Source: Nocardia mexicana NBRC 108244
GTDB taxonomy: Bacteria; Actinomycetota; Actinomycetes; Mycobacteriales; Mycobacteriaceae
NCBI RefSeq assembly: GCF_001613165.1
Contig: NZ_BDBV01000018.1
Coordinates: forward strand, 42,968 to 106,967
Direction: 5' to 3'
DNA: 64,000 nucleotides
Shown: piece by piece, positions 42,249-51,144 of the stretch
Position numbering within the stretch: the stretch's first letter is position 1
Layout of the letters: the number at the start of each line of letters is the position of its first letter
The notes under the pieces: generated by a model
The model's database searches: none
The model's input: the letters and a program-made list of their open reading frames with translations, nothing else
What the model was told of the DNA's origin: nothing
Position numbers and translations under genes: made by a program

Positions 42249-45200
42249 ATGGGCAATGCACCGCGGCCGTGGCAGAGGAGTCTGTCCAACCTGTCCGTGA
42301 CGAGCAAGGTCGGCATCGTCTTGCTGCTGCCCGTCATCCTCGCCTCGGCGTTCGGCGTGCTGCGCATCAAGGACGAGCTGTCCACGATCTCGCAATTGAA
42401 CACGGCCAGTGAGCAGGCTCGGATCATCCGGCCGATGCTGGAATACAGCACGGCCGCCAACCAGCTCGCGGTCACCGCGGCCGCCAGCGGAGGCCCCGGG
42501 GACCGCAGCTCACAACCGGCGCTGGATCAGGACGCCGCCCACTTCGACCAGGCCCTGGCCGATCTGCAGGCGGCGCTGCAGGTTTCGCAGCTCGACAAGC
42601 GGGTGACCACCGCGATCACCAACGCCCTGGCCGCGGGGCGCACCCTGCGCGACAGCCGCAACGGCACCGCGCCGTTCCAGATCGGCCGGCAGGCCGACGA
42701 GGTCTCCACCCATATCGACACCGCGATCACCGCGCTGCCCACCCCCAAGGAAACCGCCATCGAGCGGTACTACGTGCAGATGGGCGTCATCGCCATCGCG
42801 CGGCAGATGTTCACTCAGGAACAGCTGTGGATCATCAGCGGGGATCTCGGCAACAATCCGGCACTCGTGGCCCAGGCCCTGCTGTCGGCCGGCGGCGAGT
42901 CGGCCACGATCCACCAGTACTCCGCCGTATATCCCGAGACGGCCGAGAAGCCCGATGTGCTGCTCGCCGCGTTGCAGACCCGCGTCGACGCCCTCAGCCA
43001 GGGCACGGCCGAACCGATCAGCGTGCCCGGAGTCGCCGAATCGCTGCAGACCAGCGCCGGTATCTACGCCGATTCCACCAATCGTCTGGTGGACCTGATC
43101 GACACCAGCCTGTCCGAGCGCCTGACCGATGCGCGCGGACAGGTGCTGCGCGATGTGGCGCTGGTGGTCGTCACGCTGCTCGCCGGGCTGGCGCTTGCCC
43201 TGGCCGTGGCGCGCTCGCTGGTGATCCCGGTGCGGCGCCTGCGGCGCGACGCGCTGCAGGTGGCCCACGAGGACCTGCCCGCCGAACTCGCCGTGGTGCG
43301 AGGCGGCGGCGCCACGCCGGAGATCGTCCCGGTGGACGTGCAGACCACCGAGGAGATCGGCCAGCTGGCCCGTGCCGTCGACGATATGCACCGTCAGGCC
43401 CTGCATCTCGCCGCCGACCAGGCGCGGCTGCGGCTGCAGATCAGCAGCATGTTCGAGACCCTGTCGCGGCGCAGCCAGTCGCTGGTCGAGCAGCAGCTGA
43501 ATCTTATCGAGGACCTCGAGCGCGACGAAGACAACTCCGTGCGGCTGCAGAGCCTGTTCCGCCTCGACCATCTGGCCACCCGCATGCGCCGCAACGGCGA
43601 CAATCTGCTGGTGCTGGCCGGTACCGCCCTGCGTCGCGGGCACCTGCCACCGGTTCCGCTGTCGGACATGCTGTGGAGTGCGGTCTCGCAGGTGGAGGAC
43701 TATCAGCGGGTCGAGATCGGCGCGGTCCCCGACGGCATCGTCGCCGGCGAGCCCGCGGTAGACATCGAGCATCTGCTGGCCGAGCTGATCGACAACTCGC
43801 TGCGCTACTCCCCGCCCACGACCCCGGTGGCCGTATCGGTGACGCGCGCCGTGGACGGCGGCTACCTGATCGAGATCACCGACCGCGGTCTCGGCATGTC
43901 GGGGGACGATCTGCGCACCATCAACGAGCGGCTGGCGTCGGGCGGCGAGGTCACCATCGAAACCGCCCGCCGCATGGGTCTTTTCGTCGTCGGCCGACTG
44001 GCCACCCGGCACACCATCACCGTCAGCCTGCGCCGCACCTCGGCCATGACGCATCAGTCGGGGATCACCGCCAGCGTGCACCTGCCGGGACCGCTGGTGT
44101 CGCCGGCGCCGGACGCGGCCGGTGGGCCGCAGCCGATCACGGCGACCTTCGCCGCGGTGGCATCGGGACCGGAGACGACGGAACCCACCACGCCACAGCG
44201 TTCCTCGAATGCCTTGCAGGCGGAATTCGGGTCGTTCGGGTCGGCCGGTTCGGGACTGCCGCAGCGACGCCCGGCCGAGCCCGCCCCTGCCCAGCCGGAA
44301 TCCCGGGGCGATGCCTCCACCGATATTCCCTTCGCGCTGCCGCAGCGTGGCGCGCCCGATCGGCATCCGGAGGAAGACAGGGCCACGGACACCTGGCCGC
44401 CGCTGGCATCGCCGGACGGTCCGACCCAGCACCTTCCGACGTTGAACATGGGCTCCGGGACCGACGAGCGCACCACCCCGGCTCGTTCCGAGGAGCACGA
44501 CTATCTCGCCAACCGGGGTCACTCGGGCCCCGCGACCACCCCCACTCGCGCCGAGGAACGCGACTACTTCGGCAACGGGGCCAACAGCCTCGGCAGCGAG
44601 CACGACTACCTCGCCAGCCGCGATCGCCCGGCCCCCGCGGCCACCTCCGCAAACACGGCTGAAGAGCGGGAGGACACCGCAAGCCCGGCCGGACAGTGGG
44701 GCTCCTCCGCGACCCCGGTCGAACAATGGGACGACCCGGAGGCCCCAGCCGGTCAATGGGACAACTCGGCGGCTCCAGCCGAACAGTGGGACAACTCGGC
44801 GGCCCCGGCCGAACAGTGGAACGACTCGGCGGCCCCGGCCGAACAGTGGAACGACTCGGCGGGCCCGGCCGAACAGTGGAACGACTCGGCGGCTCCGGCC
44901 GAACAATGGGACGACGCGGGGGCCGCAGCCGAACAATGGGACGACTCCACGAGCACGGCCGGACAGTGGGACGCCTCCGTTAGTCCGGCCGAGCGATGGG
45001 ACGACTCAGCGACCCCTCCGAACGGCACCGCCGCGCTGCCGAATCGGAACCCGGCACCGCCGAATCGCATTGCCGCGCGTGCGAATCGGGTTGCCGCACT
45101 GCAGAATCGGAATACCGCGCCGCCCCAGGACTCTGCGACACCGCCGGACGCCGCGACACCGCCGGACGCCGCCGACCCGGCACCGTCCAACCGCGAACCC

Positions 45201-45524
45201 ACGACGCCGATCTATCAGCGCATGGTGTCGGAATGGCTGGTGGAGCCGTCGTCGAGCAGCCCGGCCGAGATGTGGAACTCCCCGGCCGACGAGGGCTGGG
45301 CCGCGGCCGCCGACGCCGTCCGGCCACCCACCGATTCCCGCACCACCGGCGGGCTCCCGATCCGCCGGCCCGGAGCTCAGCTGGTCCCGGGCGGGCTGGC
45401 CCCGGCCACCGACGCCGGCGCTCCCGACCCGGAGGAGATCCGCAACAACTTGTCCAGGCATCTGAGTGGTGTCCGCAGCGGACGAGCCGATGCCCAGCAC
45501 AACGACGACGGAGGCCCGAGATGA
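42249..45524 (+). CDS. cvnA: Conservon sensor histidine kinase-like protein with long repeat-bearing tail
   Basis: A 1091-aa protein. It has an N-terminal transmembrane helix ([18 protein letters not shown]), a ~280-residue extracytoplasmic nitrate/nitrite-sensor-like helical domain, a second helix ([19 protein letters not shown]), HAMP, a dimerisation region ([23 protein letters not shown]) and an ATPase domain ([40 protein letters not shown]). From residue ~620 a disordered tail of about 470 residues contains eleven 10-aa repeats around [10 protein letters not shown], then PNR-rich repeats, and ends with a basic [15 protein letters not shown] motif common in conservon kinases. It overlaps cvnB by ATGA. 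Confidence 0.92.
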   Translation: MGNAPRPWQRSLSNLSVTSKVGIVLLLPVILASAFGVLRIKDELSTISQLNTASEQARIIRPMLEYSTAANQLAVTAAASGGPGDRSSQPALDQDAAHFDQALADLQAALQVSQLDKRVTTAITNALAAGRTLRDSRNGTAPFQIGRQADEVSTHIDTAITALPTPKETAIERYYVQMGVIAIARQMFTQEQLWIISGDLGNNPALVAQALLSAGGESATIHQYSAVYPETAEKPDVLLAALQTRVDALSQGTAEPISVPGVAESLQTSAGIYADSTNRLVDLIDTSLSERLTDARGQVLRDVALVVVTLLAGLALALAVARSLVIPVRRLRRDALQVAHEDLPAELAVVRGGGATPEIVPVDVQTTEEIGQLARAVDDMHRQALHLAADQARLRLQISSMFETLSRRSQSLVEQQLNLIEDLERDEDNSVRLQSLFRLDHLATRMRRNGDNLLVLAGTALRRGHLPPVPLSDMLWSAVSQVEDYQRVEIGAVPDGIVAGEPAVDIEHLLAELIDNSLRYSPPTTPVAVSVTRAVDGGYLIEITDRGLGMSGDDLRTINERLASGGEVTIETARRMGLFVVGRLATRHTITVSLRRTSAMTHQSGITASVHLPGPLVSPAPDAAGGPQPITATFAAVASGPETTEPTTPQRSSNALQAEFGSFGSAGSGLPQRRPAEPAPAQPESRGDASTDIPFALPQRGAPDRHPEEDRATDTWPPLASPDGPTQHLPTLNMGSGTDERTTPARSEEHDYLANRGHSGPATTPTRAEERDYFGNGANSLGSEHDYLASRDRPAPAATSANTAEEREDTASPAGQWGSSATPVEQWDDPEAPAGQWDNSAAPAEQWDNSAAPAEQWNDSAAPAEQWNDSAGPAEQWNDSAAPAEQWDDAGAAAEQWDDSTSTAGQWDASVSPAERWDDSATPPNGTAALPNRNPAPPNRIAARANRVAALQNRNTAPPQDSATPPDAATPPDAADPAPSNREPTTPIYQRMVSEWLVEPSSSSPAEMWNSPADEGWAAAADAVRPPTDSRTTGGLPIRRPGAQLVPGGLAPATDAGAPDPEEIRNNLSRHLSGVRSGRADAQHNDDGGPR
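44689..45018 (+). repeat. 30-bp tandem repeat encoding 10-aa Trp-containing units
   Basis: About eleven units of 30 bp, core gaacagtggaacgactcggc followed by ggccccggcc. The best-conserved units lie at 44791-44910 and are nearly identical. Each encodes a variant of [10 protein letters not shown]. Length changes of whole units keep the frame, so copy number could vary between strains. Confidence 0.92.
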
Positions 45525-45925
45525 CCGACACCGAGCAGACCACGGACGAGAACCTGAACTGGCTGGTCGACCGCTTCACCCGGGAGGTCCCCGGGGTCTC
45601 GCACGCGGTGCTCGTCTCGGCCGACGGCCTGCTCCAGGCCACCAGCCCGAACCTGCCGTCGGATCGGGCGGAGCAGCTCGCGGCCGTCACGGCCGGACTG
45701 GCCAGCCTGTCGTCGGGCGCGGCGCAGCTGTTCAACGGCGGCAAGGTGATGCAGTCGGTCGTCGATATGCAGCGCGGCTACCTGCTGGTGATGAGCGTCG
45801 GCAACGGCTCGCACTTAGCCGTCCTAGCCAACAAGCAGCACGACATCGGCCGCATCGGATACGAAATGGCACTGCTGGTCGACCGCGTCGGTGCGGTCGT
45901 ACAAGCCACGGCGAGAGCGGTCTAG
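45521..45925 (+). CDS. cvnB: Conservon roadblock/LC7 domain protein
   Basis: A 134-aa protein whose ATG overlaps the cvnA stop (45521-45524). It has the roadblock/LC7 fold: [49 protein letters not shown], a [18 protein letters not shown] strand pair and a C-terminal helix. In Streptomyces conservons CvnB associates with the small GTPase CvnD, probably as an activator or scaffold at the membrane. Confidence 0.93.
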   Translation: MTDTEQTTDENLNWLVDRFTREVPGVSHAVLVSADGLLQATSPNLPSDRAEQLAAVTAGLASLSSGAAQLFNGGKVMQSVVDMQRGYLLVMSVGNGSHLAVLANKQHDIGRIGYEMALLVDRVGAVVQATARAV

Positions 45926-45933
45926 CGAACGCG

Positions 45934-46308
45934 ATGTCCAACTTCCACGGGGCCGGGCCCGGCCGGCCCACCACTCGAGTCCGCCCCTACGCGCTGACCG
46001 CCGGGCGTACCCAGCCCGCGGTGGAGCTGCCGATGGAGGCGGTGATCGAGACGCTGCCCTACGCCAATCAGTTCGACTGGCCCGTCGGCGACGTCCGCAC
46101 CGATATTCTGCGGCTGGGCGCCGCACGGCTGTCGGTCGCCGAGATAGCGGCCCACCTGCAGCGGCCGCTCGGCATGGTCCGGGTGGTGATCGGCGATCTG
46201 GTGGTCGCCGGAACGGTGCGTGTGTACACCACGTTGAGCGACGATGCGAGCTTCGATGAGCGCCGATCTCTGATGGAAAGGACCCTGCGTGGACTCCGTG
46301 CCCTCTGA
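45934..46308 (+). CDS. cvnC: Conservon DUF742 protein
   Basis: A 124-aa protein from ATG 45934. The DUF742 signature is clear: RVRPYALTAGRTQP, LPMEAVIETL, the helix-turn-helix-like LSVAEIAAHLQRPLGMVRVVIGDLV and the final strand GTVRVYTTLS. Members link the kinase to the GTPase in conservons. The 3' end overlaps the cvnD start by 20 bp. Confidence 0.93.
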   Translation: MSNFHGAGPGRPTTRVRPYALTAGRTQPAVELPMEAVIETLPYANQFDWPVGDVRTDILRLGAARLSVAEIAAHLQRPLGMVRVVIGDLVVAGTVRVYTTLSDDASFDERRSLMERTLRGLRAL

Positions 46309-46927
46309 TGCTGTGCCCGGTGCCGCACTTTCGGCCGCCGGGCTGGAGACCCCCACCGCGTCCACCAAGATCGTGGTCGCCGGCGGGTTCGGCGCCGGAA
46401 AGACCACCTTCGTCGGCGCGGTCTCGGAGATCGTGCCGCTGCGCACCGAGGCCATGGTGACCGGCGTCTCCGACGGCATCGATGACCTGTCGGCCACCCC
46501 GGGCAAGGAAACCACCACGGTGGCCATGGATTTCGGGCGCATCATCCTGCCGGGCAATCTGACGCTGTATCTGTTCGGCACGCCCGGGCAGCGCCGGTTC
46601 TGGTTCATGTGGGACGACCTGATCCGCGGCGCCATCGGTGCGGTGGTGCTGGTGGACACCCGCCGCATCGAGGACAGCTTCGCCGTCGTCGACTTCTTCG
46701 AGGCCCGTTCGCTGCCGTTCCTGGTGGCGGTCAACCGGTTTCCCGACGCCCCGCAGTTCCCGGTCGGCGAACTGCGCGAGGCGCTGTCGATCCGCGAGGA
46801 CGTGCCGGTCGTGGACATCGACGCCCGGGAGGCGAACGAGGTCCGGCGGTCGCTGGCCGCGGTGACCGAGTACGCGATCGCGCGCCTCACCGCCGCACAG
46901 CAACAGCAGACCGTCGCGCAGGGCTGA
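46289..46927 (+). CDS. cvnD: Conservon small GTPase
   Basis: A 212-aa protein from GTG 46289. G1/P-loop GGFGAGKTTFVGAVSE, G3-like LFGTPGQRRFWFMWDDL and an N-R-F replacing the usual NKxD (LVAVNRFPD) match conservon-type ATP/GTP-binding proteins (MglA/Arf-like). It acts as the output switch of the CvnA-B-C complex, in development and antibiotic production in Streptomyces. The role in this organism is unknown. Confidence 0.93.
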   Translation: MDSVPSDAVPGAALSAAGLETPTASTKIVVAGGFGAGKTTFVGAVSEIVPLRTEAMVTGVSDGIDDLSATPGKETTTVAMDFGRIILPGNLTLYLFGTPGQRRFWFMWDDLIRGAIGAVVLVDTRRIEDSFAVVDFFEARSLPFLVAVNRFPDAPQFPVGELREALSIREDVPVVDIDAREANEVRRSLAAVTEYAIARLTAAQQQQTVAQG

Positions 46928-46949
46928 AGCGCCGAGGAAGGACCAACGG

Positions 46950-47747
46950 ATGATCTATTTCGCCATGGGCTACTGGGTACTCGGCCTGGCCGCGGGTGTC
47001 GCGTTGATCGGGGGCGTGGTCGGGCTGGCCTGTGTGCGGCAGTCGACGCTGTCGGTCACCGCGCGCTTCCGGTTGGTATGGCTGACCGCTGCGGCGGTAT
47101 CCCTCGGCGGCGTCGGGACCTGGCTGGCGGTCTACGTCACCATGCTGGGCGTCGACGTGCCCACCGGCGTTATGCACTACGACGTGGCCCGGATGGTGCT
47201 GGCGGCATTCATCGCGGTGGCGGCGGTGCTGGGCGGACTGCTCGTCCGCGGGCGGGTGCGGGATCCGAAGCGACTGGCCGGGGGCGTCGCGGTGATGGGC
47301 CTGGGCCTCGGCCTCATGCACTTTCTCGGCATGGGCGCCATCCGGGTGCAGGGCTCGGTCGAGGTGAATCCGTGGGCCAGTGTCGGTGCGACGGCGATCG
47401 CCCTGGCGATCTCGTTCGGCGTGCTGTGGGCGACCGCGCGGTTCCGGCCGCTGCCGGTGCTGATCGGGGTGGGGGCGCTGTTCGCCCTCGCGGTCAACGC
47501 GCTGCACTACGTCGGTCTGGCGGGCGTCGATGTCCAGGTGGACCCGGCCGTGCTGCCGCCGTCGGGCGAGGTGCTGTTCACGCTGTTCGTCCCGGTGTTC
47601 GCCATGGGCACGCTGTCGCTGGCGATCCCGATCACCGCCATCCTCGTCGCCCCGGACCGCAGCCGATCCGCACGGCCCACCGTCCCCACCCCGGACGCCC
47701 CGCGTGAACGATCAGCCCAGCGGCGTGTTCCTTCTCCGGTGAGCTGA
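46950..47747 (+). CDS. MHYT-like integral membrane sensor protein
   Basis: A 265-aa protein from ATG 46950 after AGGAAGGACCAACGG. It has seven hydrophobic segments; two of the MHYT repeats are recognisable as GLMHFLGMGAIRV and NALHYVGLAGVDV, and a third is degenerate (MHYDVARMV follows TGVM). MHYT domains are thought to bind metal or gas ligands. No catalytic domain is attached. It is 22 bp after cvnD and probably a fifth member of this conservon operon. Its stop codon is the first triplet of a 27-bp hairpin repeat. Confidence 0.82.
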   Translation: MIYFAMGYWVLGLAAGVALIGGVVGLACVRQSTLSVTARFRLVWLTAAAVSLGGVGTWLAVYVTMLGVDVPTGVMHYDVARMVLAAFIAVAAVLGGLLVRGRVRDPKRLAGGVAVMGLGLGLMHFLGMGAIRVQGSVEVNPWASVGATAIALAISFGVLWATARFRPLPVLIGVGALFALAVNALHYVGLAGVDVQVDPAVLPPSGEVLFTLFVPVFAMGTLSLAIPITAILVAPDRSRSARPTVPTPDAPRERSAQRRVPSPVS

Positions 47748-47771
47748 TCCCGGCCAAAAGCATGCCGGGAA
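47745..47771 (+). repeat. 27-bp hairpin repeat that contributes a stop codon (copy 2)
   Basis: It begins tgatcccggcc and ends gcatgccgggaa, identical to the minus-strand copy at 10445-10471. The tga is the stop of the MHYT-like gene. The cccggc/gccggg stem suits a terminator. Confidence 0.8.
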
Positions 47772-47887
47772 TGAGTAGGCCGAGCACGCCGGGAATGAGT
47801 AGGCCGAGCACGCCGGGAAATGAGAAGGCCGAGCACTCTGGAAGGCCGCACTCCCGGGATATGAGAAGGCCGAGCATCCCGGGATAG
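47771..47887. repeat. Tandem 24-25-bp intergenic repeats
   Basis: The unit atgagtaggccgagcacgcc plus ggga is found at 47771-47794 and 47795-47818. Diverged copies (atgagaaggccgagca...) follow around 47820 and 47861. Minus-strand ORFs across this stretch are artefacts of the repeat period. Confidence 0.8.
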
Positions 47888-47903
47888 CAGGACCAACTGT
47901 TGC

Positions 47904-47940
47904 ATCGGGCCGGGCCGCCACTGTGGCGGTCCGGCCCGAT
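47904..47940. terminator. 16-bp hairpin between MHYT gene and secreted protein gene
   Basis: Arms 47904-47919 and 47925-47940 pair at 15 of 16 positions (atcgggccgggccgcc) with a 5-nt loop. It lies 18 bp past the stop of the minus-strand gene at 47958 and beyond the repeat tract on the plus strand. Confidence 0.8.
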
Positions 47941-47957
47941 TGCTCTTCTAGCCGCGA

Positions 47958-48611
47958 TCAGCCTGCGGCGGGGGTGTTGATCCGGTTGAAGTACTCGATC
48001 GCGACGGCGATGCCCGCGACGCCACCGACGGTGATCATGCCCGCCGCGGCGCCCAGCGGGGCGGCCAGCGCGGCGCCGGTGAGGCAGCCGCCGATCGCAC
48101 CCGGGATGATCAGGAACGGGGTGCCGACGAGCGCACCCAGGGCGCAGCCGGCGCCCAGGCCGATGACGGTGCCGACCAGTGTGCCGACGCCGGTGGCCAG
48201 GGCGAATTCGGTACCCGCGTTCGACATCGCATCGTCCATATCCTCGCGGGAGGCGACGTCGTGCAGCATCGGGGCCGGGTGGGCGGTCGCGGGATCGACG
48301 CTCGGGGTCAGCGTGATCTTGTTGGCGCCGTCGGCCTGGGCCGCGATCGGGTACTCCAGGCCGTCCCGCAGGTAGCTCAGCGGAAACCCAGCAACCACAT
48401 TGCCCAGATTGTCGCGGACCTGTAGCTGATTGCCTTCGGTATCGATCGAGCCGACGTCGGTCTGCAGCACCACCGACTTGTCGACCACGTTCGCGTTGTA
48501 GTGGATATCGGGATTGTCGACCGCCGCGGGCTGCGCGTAGGACGAACCGGCACTGATCCCGACAGCCGCAATGACCAGGGCGGATGTTGCGGCGAACTTC
48601 CTGAACTTCAT
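47958..48611 (-). CDS. Secreted protein with Gly/Ala-rich hydrophobic C-terminus, function unknown
   Basis: A 217-aa protein from ATG 48611 (MKFRKFAATSALVIAAVGIS, Sec signal, cleavage near SSYAQP). The mature N-terminal half is a beta-rich domain (DIHYNANVVDKSVVLQTDVG, QVRDNLGNVVAGFPLSY). The second half is a glycine/alanine-rich helical hairpin (ATGVGTLVGTVIGLGAGCALGALVG, AAGMITVGGVAGIAVAIEYF) with two Cys. Nocardia genomes carry many such proteins (I recall the name DUF8020) without known function. A TetR-type palindrome lies at 48676-48695 upstream. Confidence 0.8.
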   Translation of the reverse strand: MKFRKFAATSALVIAAVGISAGSSYAQPAAVDNPDIHYNANVVDKSVVLQTDVGSIDTEGNQLQVRDNLGNVVAGFPLSYLRDGLEYPIAAQADGANKITLTPSVDPATAHPAPMLHDVASREDMDDAMSNAGTEFALATGVGTLVGTVIGLGAGCALGALVGTPFLIIPGAIGGCLTGAALAAPLGAAAGMITVGGVAGIAVAIEYFNRINTPAAG

Positions 48612-48675
48612 ACCCTCAAACACTTTCTGTCAGCAGTTGCGCCACCAACCTCCGGCGCGCGCAGGCTCGGAAAAA

Positions 48676-48695
48676 TGAACCTGTCAGTAGGTTCA
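48676..48695. promoter_or_regulatory. 20-bp palindrome, TetR-type operator candidate
   Basis: tgaacctgtcagtaggttca has exact 7-bp arms around a 6-nt centre. It lies 65-84 bp upstream of the secreted protein ATG at 48611. The remaining region up to the DUF1906 gene (48980) has no further gene. Confidence 0.5.
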
Positions 48696-48980
48696 CCCGA
48701 GATGATTACGGATTGGTAACATACTGTGCCGAAAGGTCGCTAGGGAAGTGCCAGACGTGTTAAAAGGCCGCAAATTCGGACACAGAACATGCTTCTGACG
48801 GGCTCAGCAAACTCTCAGCCTGTTTACTGTGAGATGCGCTACAGCGATGCCCCGCGAGGTATCGACCGAGGGCCTGCCGCGCGACCACCGGATCGACCCG
48901 CCGCGGCGCGGCGAACCCGCCCGCGAGCAGTTCGCGAATGCGCCAGCGGGCGGCACAGCACGCGAATTACACTGGTGGAT

Positions 48981-49970
48981 ATGCGTTTCGGCTTGGACTA
49001 CGCCGCCGGAAGACCGGGCGGCCGAGCCATCCGGGCCGCCGGATACGACTTCGTGGTGCGGTATCTGTCACCGGGCGGGCCGACCCTGCCGGGCAAGCTG
49101 CTCACCCCCGAGGAAGCCGACGACCTGCGCGCGCACGACGTGTCGATCGCGTCGAATTGGGAGACCACCGCCACCCGCATGCTCGACGGCTACGGCGCCG
49201 GCGTCACGGACGCGAACGCCGCGCTGGCGCAGGTGCTGCGCTGCGGCGGCCGCACCGACCGGCCCATCTACTTCTCGGTCGATTTCGATGCCACGCCCGG
49301 CCAGCAGGTGCCGATCAATGCCTATCTCGACGGCGCGGCCACGGTGATCGGCCGCGAGTGGGTGGGAATCTACGGCGGGTACTGGCCGTTGAGCCGGGCG
49401 CTCGACGCCGGGGTCGCGCACTGGGCCTGGCAGACCGATGCCTGGTCGGGCGGCAACGTCGAGCCGCGGCGGCAGCTGCACCAGACCCTCCGGCAGGTGG
49501 TCGTCGGGGGCGTGGTCTGCGATGTGAACGAGGCCGAGGCCGAAGATTTCGGACAATGGGATTGGGAGGAACCGGACGTGACGCCGGAACAGGACGCGAT
49601 TCTGCGCGATATTCAGATCCAGCTGCGCGGACCCGGCCTGTCCGGCTGGCCGCAGTTGGGCAAGGACGCCCAGGGCCGCAATCGCACGCTGGTGGACGGG
49701 GTATCCGGCGCACTGGCGTTGATCGACGAATTGCGCACCGAGATAGGCGATCTGGAGGCGACGGTCGCGGAGCTGGAAAAGGAAGTGGAGCGATTGTCGG
49801 GCCGCCGCTGGCCGTGGCCGCTGTCGCTGCTGGAGGGCCCGGCCGGGCTGGTCGGCGATCAGTTGGCGCGACTGGAGGCACTACTGCCCGAACTGCCGGG
49901 CCGCGGCGACGACCCGCATCGGGCGGACGGCGATCCGCAACGGGCTACCGGCACACCGTCTTCGAAGTGA
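48981..49970 (+). CDS. DUF1906 glycoside-hydrolase-like domain protein with coiled-coil tail
   Basis: A 329-aa protein. Residues ~1-200 are the DUF1906/Rv2525c-like TIM-barrel domain: FGLDYAAGRPGGRAIRAAGYDFVVRYLS, SIASNWETTA, PIYFSVDFDATPGQ, GIYGGYWPLSRALD and AWQTDAWSGG. The rest has a coiled coil (IGDLEATVAELEKEVERLSG) and a Gly/Pro tail. There is no Tat or Sec signal, unlike Rv2525c. A tacact hexamer at 48968-48973 ends 7 nt before ATG 48981, suggesting a leaderless transcript and fixing the start. Confidence 0.85.
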   Translation: MRFGLDYAAGRPGGRAIRAAGYDFVVRYLSPGGPTLPGKLLTPEEADDLRAHDVSIASNWETTATRMLDGYGAGVTDANAALAQVLRCGGRTDRPIYFSVDFDATPGQQVPINAYLDGAATVIGREWVGIYGGYWPLSRALDAGVAHWAWQTDAWSGGNVEPRRQLHQTLRQVVVGGVVCDVNEAEAEDFGQWDWEEPDVTPEQDAILRDIQIQLRGPGLSGWPQLGKDAQGRNRTLVDGVSGALALIDELRTEIGDLEATVAELEKEVERLSGRRWPWPLSLLEGPAGLVGDQLARLEALLPELPGRGDDPHRADGDPQRATGTPSSK

Positions 49971-50023
49971 TGGTGCCGACGCGATAGGGGGAGCTGCCCG
50001 ATCGGGCTACGAAGTGGCGATGA

Positions 50024-50056
50024 GCGGGTTCTCCCGATCTTCTCGGGGGAACCCGC
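50024..50056. terminator. 14-bp hairpin after the DUF1906 gene
   Basis: gcgggttctcccga (50024-50037) pairs with tcgggggaacccgc (50043-50056), 13 of 14 matches, 5-nt loop. Located 54 bp past the stop. The rest of 49971-50374 holds no gene apart from a palindrome at 50131. Confidence 0.65.
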
Positions 50057-50130
50057 CCTCTCGGATGAGAGTACCGGCGGCACAGCACGAAATCATCACT
50101 TCGATGAGACTTTTTCGTTCCCCAAAAACC

Positions 50131-50148
50131 AACTACCAGTAGGTAGTT
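50131..50148. promoter_or_regulatory. 18-bp palindrome of unknown role
   Basis: aactaccagtaggtagtt has 7-bp exact arms with a 4-nt centre. It lies 227 bp upstream of the 74-aa gene. Size and symmetry suit a TetR or similar dimer, or a small hairpin. Confidence 0.35.
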
Positions 50149-50374
50149 CGCCATTTAGCTACCGGCAGGCAATCGAACCGAGTTTCGCCCGCGCAGCTCA
50201 TCACCATCTTGCAAGTAGCCACCCGAACGCCACATCCAGGCATATCGGCCATGTCGGACATCTCCCAATAGGACCGGACGGTCTGTTGCCGAAGCGGCCG
50301 ATACCGCCCGGAACGGGCACACTTCGAGTTATCGTCGGTTGGCACGAACACCACTCGCTCCCAAGGAGATTCCG

Positions 50375-50599
50375 ATGGCAGTCACCGTGTCCCTCGACAA
50401 GGCCCTCGACAAGGCGTACGAGAACAAGACGCTGAAGGAGATCCTGTCCGCTCCCCCGTCGGCACTGGCCGGGCTGACCGAAAAGCATGACGCCCAGCTA
50501 CTGGATGCCCTGGGCGTCAAGACCGTCGCCGACCTGGCGTCGAACAAGTACTTCCGGCTCGCGGCCGCCCTGGCCGACCTGGCCGACAAGGAGGGGTAA
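50375..50599 (+). CDS. 74-aa small helical protein, function unknown
   Basis: ATG 50375 follows AAGGAGATTCCG, a strong ribosome binding site. The product (MAVTVSLDKALDKAYENKTL...) is helical; LDALGVKTVADLASNKYFRLAAAL looks like a helix-hairpin-helix or competence-type helix pair. It has no signal or membrane segment. Clean gene boundaries and an 18-bp terminator 14 bp past the stop argue for a real, well-expressed gene. Confidence 0.75.
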   Translation: MAVTVSLDKALDKAYENKTLKEILSAPPSALAGLTEKHDAQLLDALGVKTVADLASNKYFRLAAALADLADKEG

Positions 50600-50612
50600 C
50601 CCCTACGAACGA

Positions 50613-50650
50613 CACCGCGGCCACCGTGCGACCGCACGGTGGCCGCGGTG
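50613..50650. terminator. Perfect 18-bp hairpin terminator
   Basis: Arms 50613-50630 (caccgcggccaccgtgcg) and 50633-50650 are exact reverse complements with a 2-nt loop. It lies between the 74-aa gene and the convergent rpmF stop at 50670, so it probably serves both. Confidence 0.9.
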
Positions 50651-50669
50651 CGTCCGGGCCCGAGGCGCG

Positions 50670-50843
50670 CTACAGCCGCTCGGGATCGATCAGTCCGCGC
50701 CGCACCGCGGCCACCAGCCGCCGCGGCACCTTGTGGATGACGCCCCCGACGCTGACCGGCACCAGGTCGGGTGGCGTCGCCTTCCAGTTCGCCCGCCGGC
50801 TGCGGGTGTTCGCCCGCGACATGCGCCGCTTCGGAACCGCCAT
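50670..50843 (-). CDS. rpmF: 50S ribosomal protein L32, zinc-independent paralogue
   Basis: A 57-aa protein, [20 protein letters not shown] at the start, then a hydrophobic strand and a basic C-terminus. It has the L32 N-terminus but no cysteine at all, so it cannot form the zinc ribbon of the standard L32 (C- form). It is last in the minus-strand mrf-rpmE2-rpmF unit, 3 bp after the L31 stop codon. Confidence 0.9.
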   Translation of the reverse strand: MAVPKRRMSRANTRSRRANWKATPPDLVPVSVGGVIHKVPRRLVAAVRRGLIDPERL

Positions 50844-50846
50844 GGT

Positions 50847-51140
50847 CTAGTCCTCCCCTCGATCGGACCGGACCGCGGAATCCCCCTGGCCGCGTTGCCG
50901 TTTGCCGTATTTGCGTTCGAACTTCTCCACCCGCCCCTGGGTGTCCAGCACGCGGTTGGCGCCGGTCCAGAACGGATGCGAGTCGGAGGTGACGTCGACG
51001 GTGATCAGCGGATAGCTGTTGCCGTCGGTCCACTCCGCGGTCCGGGTGCCGGTGGCGGTGGACCGGGTGAGGAAGCGCTTGCCGGTGCTCACGTCCTCGA
51101 AGATCACCGGATGGTAATCGGGGTGGATCCCTGACTTCAT
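50847..51140 (-). CDS. rpmE2: 50S ribosomal protein L31 type B
   Basis: A 97-aa protein from ATG 51140. It reads [51 protein letters not shown] and [10 protein letters not shown], the L31 type B pattern without the C-x-C zinc motif. Four bp separate the mrf stop codon from its start. It replaces the zinc-binding L31 when zinc is scarce. Confidence 0.95.
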   Translation of the reverse strand: MKSGIHPDYHPVIFEDVSTGKRFLTRSTATGTRTAEWTDGNSYPLITVDVTSDSHPFWTGANRVLDTQGRVEKFERKYGKRQRGQGDSAVRSDRGED

Positions 51141-51144
51141 GGGC

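Noticed and set aside
42510..44936. 808-codon minus-strand ORF opposite cvnA
   Set aside because: It is the antisense frame of the conservon kinase; repeats in it mirror the kinase tail repeats.
47507..47921. Several overlapping minus-strand ORFs with repeating Ser-Phe-Pro-Ala-Cys patterns
   Set aside because: They are created by the 24-25-bp tandem repeat, which is open in several frames.
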